DNA of 64,000 nucleotides from Arachis hypogaea. Taxonomy: Eukaryota > Streptophyta > Magnoliopsida > Fabales > Fabaceae. Both the position numbers and the translations under genes were made by a program. Every line of letters starts with the position of its first letter. Position 1 is the stretch's first letter. Below the pieces are notes generated by a model. It did no database searches, was not told the DNA's origin, and saw only the letters and a list, made by a program, of their open reading frames with translations. This document shows, one piece after another, positions 60,613 through 64,000 of the stretch. The DNA lies in contig NC_092050.1 in NCBI RefSeq assembly GCF_003086295.3, positions 149,612,699 through 149,676,698 of the forward strand. Reading direction: 5' to 3'.

Positions 60613-61592
60613 CTGCAATTATCAACAGTCAAAGTGGATACCTTCCTATCAAGATTCCAATCCATCAAACAATCCACAAGAACCTCTGAAAGTACCTCAG
60701 CCGTGTGGGGAGCCGGCACATATATAAACCTGTAATGATAATTTAGTACAATTATAAATTATAAACAAGACAGCTTTGCAATTGTGTAAACAAGACAGCT
60801 TTGCAAACATATAAACATTCAGAAGAACCTATAATGATAATATTATTACCTCACAAGACGGCTTTGCAATTTCCAAGAATCATCAATGTAATGAGCCGTG
60901 ATAGCCATATAACCTTTGTTTTGGTTGCTTGCTGTCTACATATCAGTCGTAATTGCAACTTGACTTTTATTACGCTCAAGAACATTCATTGTCTTCGATC
61001 TTTTCATCATTGTAGACTTCAAGATGTCACTCTTTAAAGTGTTGCGAGTAATCACCTTGAAAAGAGGTTGCAAAGCATTGCAGAATCGTCGAAACCCAAT
61101 GTGGTCCACAAAAGATAGCGGATACTCATGAAGACAAACCATAACTGATAACTCTTTCCTTGCATTTTCTTGGTCGAAGGTATATGCACTAACCACAACT
61201 GTTTTCCCACTAGTTGTTGGAGTTGTCTTCATCATACATTGTTTTATATCTCTAGTGGTGCGGAGCTTGCAGCTTTTGAAGTGATCACGTAAGTGCGAAG
61301 TGTCTTGTTTTGGGTCACCAAGTAGTTTCGCTTTGCAATAATTACATTCAGCCTTTAATTTTTCCTTGATTTCCACAATCTTGAAGTGATTCCACACTTC
61401 AGAGGTTAACTTCCTCTTTCGAACACCACTTGTAGAGTTTGTCATTCCTTCATTAGTAGTTGTGGTATCTGTTGGGGGTTCTTGAGGTTGAGATTGAGGA
61501 GCCTCTTGTGTAGTTTGAATATTAGTGCCTATAGGGTCTTCCGATGGAGTACTCTTTTCAAGAGTATTACTCAATGCATCCGAAGAAGACAT
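60613..61592 (-). pseudogene. hAT transposase, N-terminal part
   Basis: The likely start is ATG at 61592 (MSSSDALSNT). Next come a Ser/Thr/Pro-rich leader and a BED zinc finger (VWNHFKIVEI ... CNYC ... HLRDHF, about 61390-61270), then CLHEYPLSFVDHIGFRRF, and ITTDM followed by a TAG at 60936-60938 where Trp is usual. The frame then continues ASNQNKGYMAITAHYIDD to 60850, an apparent GT-AG intron (60730-60849), and a second exon (FIYVPAPHTAEVLSEVLVDCLMDWNL, TVDNC) cut off at 60613. BED fingers bind the transposon ends and the following region begins the RNase-H-like core. It belongs to the RICESLEEPER-like plant hAT family. The catalytic and hATC parts are not present. Confidence 0.85.
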
Positions 61593-63242
61593 TCTATAAA
61601 TCATGAAATATAAATCATGAATCAAAATCACTTTAATCCAAAATCAAATAAAATAAAATCTGAGTTACAATTGTCAATTACGTTACCTATATTATAAATG
61701 CTTCAGAAGACATAAATGCTAAAATTCGAAATTGATACATAAAATTAACAATTGCTACACATGTAACTGAAGAGATGGATGAATATTCTTTAAGCATGCT
61801 TCAAAGGAAATCAACGGAATTAGAAATCAATAAATATATATGTTATTATTAAGTAATAATCAGGGACCAATTTTGTGGCTCATTGAAGTGGGGATGTTTG
61901 TCTTTTGGATCTGGAATTCTCTTACATCTATCTCTGACCAGTTTGACCTTAATTTAAACTTATGTATATATAAATGAGGCTAATCTTTATAATCTCACTT
62001 AACTTTCATTTTTTCCTTTTGTAAACCATTATGTTTCATTAAGTTTATCTAGTCAACATCCTAAACCAATGCATGATTAACCGATCAAAAGAAACAAAAT
62101 TGTACATAAAATGAAAAAAAAACAGTTATTAAGTTTTTAAAACACCAATGCATTAAGAATTTTAGTCTTTATCTCCTTAATCAATGGCACAACTCTTTTT
62201 TCAAAAAAATGATAGACTACATAACTTTACTTCATTATCTTCTTTCTTCCAACAAGAACTCAATGCTCCTAATAACGTCAGAATATAATTAAAAAAAGTT
62301 CTCAAACAATACAGATGTTTGAGAAAATAATAAATGAGTTAAAAAAAAACAAAAGAACAAACTAACGAATAATGATAGATTGCTGACCACTCTAATCCAA
62401 AATCACTTTAATCTAAAATCAAATAAAATAAAATCTGAGTTACAAACCAGGATGAATGTTGTAAACAGGAAATATTGCATGTCGATATCAAACCAAGATG
62501 AATGTTGCAAACTTCTTAGATTCAAGAATGACATTGATCCGGTAATGATCACCAGAAAATTATAAAAAAATCAAAATACCAAAATAGAAATCAGAATCAG
62601 AAATTTACAACTTAGAACCTAATTACCCAAATTTAAAAATCCAGAATCAAATAACCTTAAATAAAAATTAGAATCAGAAAATTCAGAACTAAGAACCTAA
62701 TTATCCTAAATAAAAAATTCAGAATCAAATCAACCCTAAATAGAAATCATAATCAGAAAATTCAGAACTCTAAACTTAATTACCCTAAATCGAAAATCCA
62801 AATCAAATCAATCACGGTGAGGAGTGAAGAGGAGAAGCAGCAGTAAAGCATGTGTGAGCAGTGTTCTATGACTTACCCAGTTACCCGACGCGAAGAGGTG
62901 ACGACAAGCAAAGGCGCGACGAATAAAGAAGAGGTGACGACCGGCGTGATGTATCGTGACCTGACTGACAGACTCCCTGCTGCGGTGTGCGTGATGTATT
63001 GTGACCTGACTGACGTCCACTCCACAGTGCGTGAGAGGTGGCGGTGATGGACTAAGGGGTGGGAGGTAGCGCCGTAGCGGTAAAGGACTGAGAGGGCGAG
63101 AGGTGGCGGTCGGTGGTGGTGATGGTGCGACCGTGCGTGGTTCAGAGAGGGCAAGAGGCTGAGGTTTGAGGGTGGTGAAGAGTTCAGAGACTAGGTTGAA
63201 GATTGTGAATTGCAAGTGTGACGGCTAGGGTTTTCACTTTCC

Positions 63243-63309
<67 letters not shown>

Positions 63310-63504
63310 GGTATTCTAGTCTTTTTACATAAACGGGTTTAAACGGGTCTCCATGGGACGGGAACCTCTATCCCCGCTCCCGCCCCGTTTAATATACGGG
63401 TCCCCATCCCCCGTCCCCATGGGTACAAAATCGTCCCCATATCTGCCCCGTGACAGATAAATCCCCGCGGGTACCCGTCCTGCTGGGAATTTTTGCCATC
63501 CCTA
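61593..63504 (-). other. 5' region of the hAT element
   Basis: A GC-richer block at 62860-63230 may hold its promoter and leader. A long TA run lies at 63244-63306, and the GC-rich subterminal block ends the element. A direct repeat of about 47 bp (actttaatccaaaatcaaat and following) occurs at about 61628-61675 and 62399-62446. No further coding sequence recognised. Confidence 0.6.
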
Positions 63505-63616
63505 ATCTCACCCTTCATTGTTCTCTCTTTTTTATTTATTTTTTGTTTCACTTATGAAATTAAACGTGAGAGATCACACTTTATTCTATCAAGTGTTAAA
63601 AAAAATGGAGAGGATC

Positions 63617-64000
63617 GATTTCCTAAATCAGTAACTCTCCACCTACACACATCTCTCACACGATAGAAGCTAAGAATCATTTCCCACCATGTAAAAGTCG
63701 TCCCTACAGAGCAGGAACTATTGTATAGTTGGTAGTGGTACCCCTCTTCCTTTGAAACCGTTAGCTACTAACATCTCCATAAATCACATTAACTCGGATA
63801 ATCTTGACCCAATTTTTAACTTTACTCCACTAAAACACTTATTGATGACTTTGGCATTGAATTCACATACCACCACAAAGTAGAATCGACTTAGAGGAAT
63901 GTCGTGGAGCTCATGGGCCTCGTTCATGGTCACAACGACCGTTTAACATAGTTGGATACTAAATTAGCCTGACAAACAAAGGTGGAACAATAATTGCATC
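63617..64000. other. Unassigned sequence at the window end
   Basis: No gene, repeat boundary or RNA recognised; the window ends before any further context. Confidence 0.4.

Larger units (their letters stand above)
56749..63504 (-). mobile_element. hAT (Ac-like) DNA transposon, interrupted
   Basis: Ends tatggatggcaacggg and, inverted, tagggatggcaaaaattcc, with a perfect 8-bp duplication, atctcacc, at 56741-56748 and 63505-63512, the hAT hallmark. GC-rich subterminal blocks (56755-56880 and 63335-63485) stand out from AT-rich surroundings. A BED-type transposase gene reads on the minus strand from 61592 and is cut at 60613 by LTR-retrotransposon sequence. Most of the transposase core and the dimerisation domain are missing. 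Confidence 0.9.
56698..63616. mobile_element. Small MITE split by the hAT element
   Basis: The left arm (56698-56748, gattctctccaat start) and right arm (63505-63616, ending atggagaggatc) form inverted ends of a unit of about 155 bp once the hAT element and its 8-bp duplication are set aside. The gatcctctccatt type of end is common in legume MITEs. No target duplication was fixed. Confidence 0.5.

Noticed and set aside
62808..63215. 135-codon minus-strand frame near the hAT 5' end
   Set aside because: GC-rich leader region read as Pro/Ser/His-rich peptide; overlapping frames equally open.

Overview
The window is nuclear DNA from a dicot plant, most likely a legume. My best guess is Arachis (peanut group), judged from the style of its retrotransposons and Mutator-like elements; no sequence here fixes the species. 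Only two genes look intact: an intronless F-box protein gene (22936-24192, +) and a nine-exon ABCB/P-glycoprotein transporter gene (24303-31984, -). Their 3' ends converge with about 110 bp between stop codons. The transporter's exons add up to an open frame of 1242 codons with GT-AG borders at every intron.

Almost everything else is mobile DNA, much of it nested. Positions 816-22268 are one Mutator-like element (MULE A) with long inverted ends and a perfect 9-bp target duplication. Its plant-mobile-domain gene is split by an Athila-like Ty3/gypsy element (1720-21363). The 3' LTR of that element carries a Tourist-like MITE (8841-9232) and a 10.4-kb SIRE-like Ty1/copia element (9627-20055, 5-bp duplication). 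Right of the transporter lie a Mutator-type MITE (32462-32635), a tandem-repeat-bearing element (33.4-35.6 kb), a broken MULE with a GRF-zinc-finger gene and a transposase remnant (36.6-38.6 kb), an inverted copia element with a 5-bp duplication and a MITE in one LTR (40420-44598), a dead L1-type LINE (45.2-49.5 kb), a second plant-mobile-domain MULE with its transposase gene (50.4-53.1 kb), two SINE-like units, a Tourist-like MITE, and a 6.8-kb hAT element (56749-63504) that sits inside a small MITE and is itself interrupted by LTR-retrotransposon sequence.

The retrotransposon, MULE and hAT reading frames are all broken by stops, frameshifts, deletions or catalytic-residue changes, although LTR pairs look very similar, so several insertions seem recent. 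The points of most interest are the layered insertions with legible target duplications, MULEs that pair an accessory gene convergently with a transposase gene, inverted ends built from a repeated palindromic module, and clusters of small palindromes in the LTRs. No novel defence or metabolic system was found.
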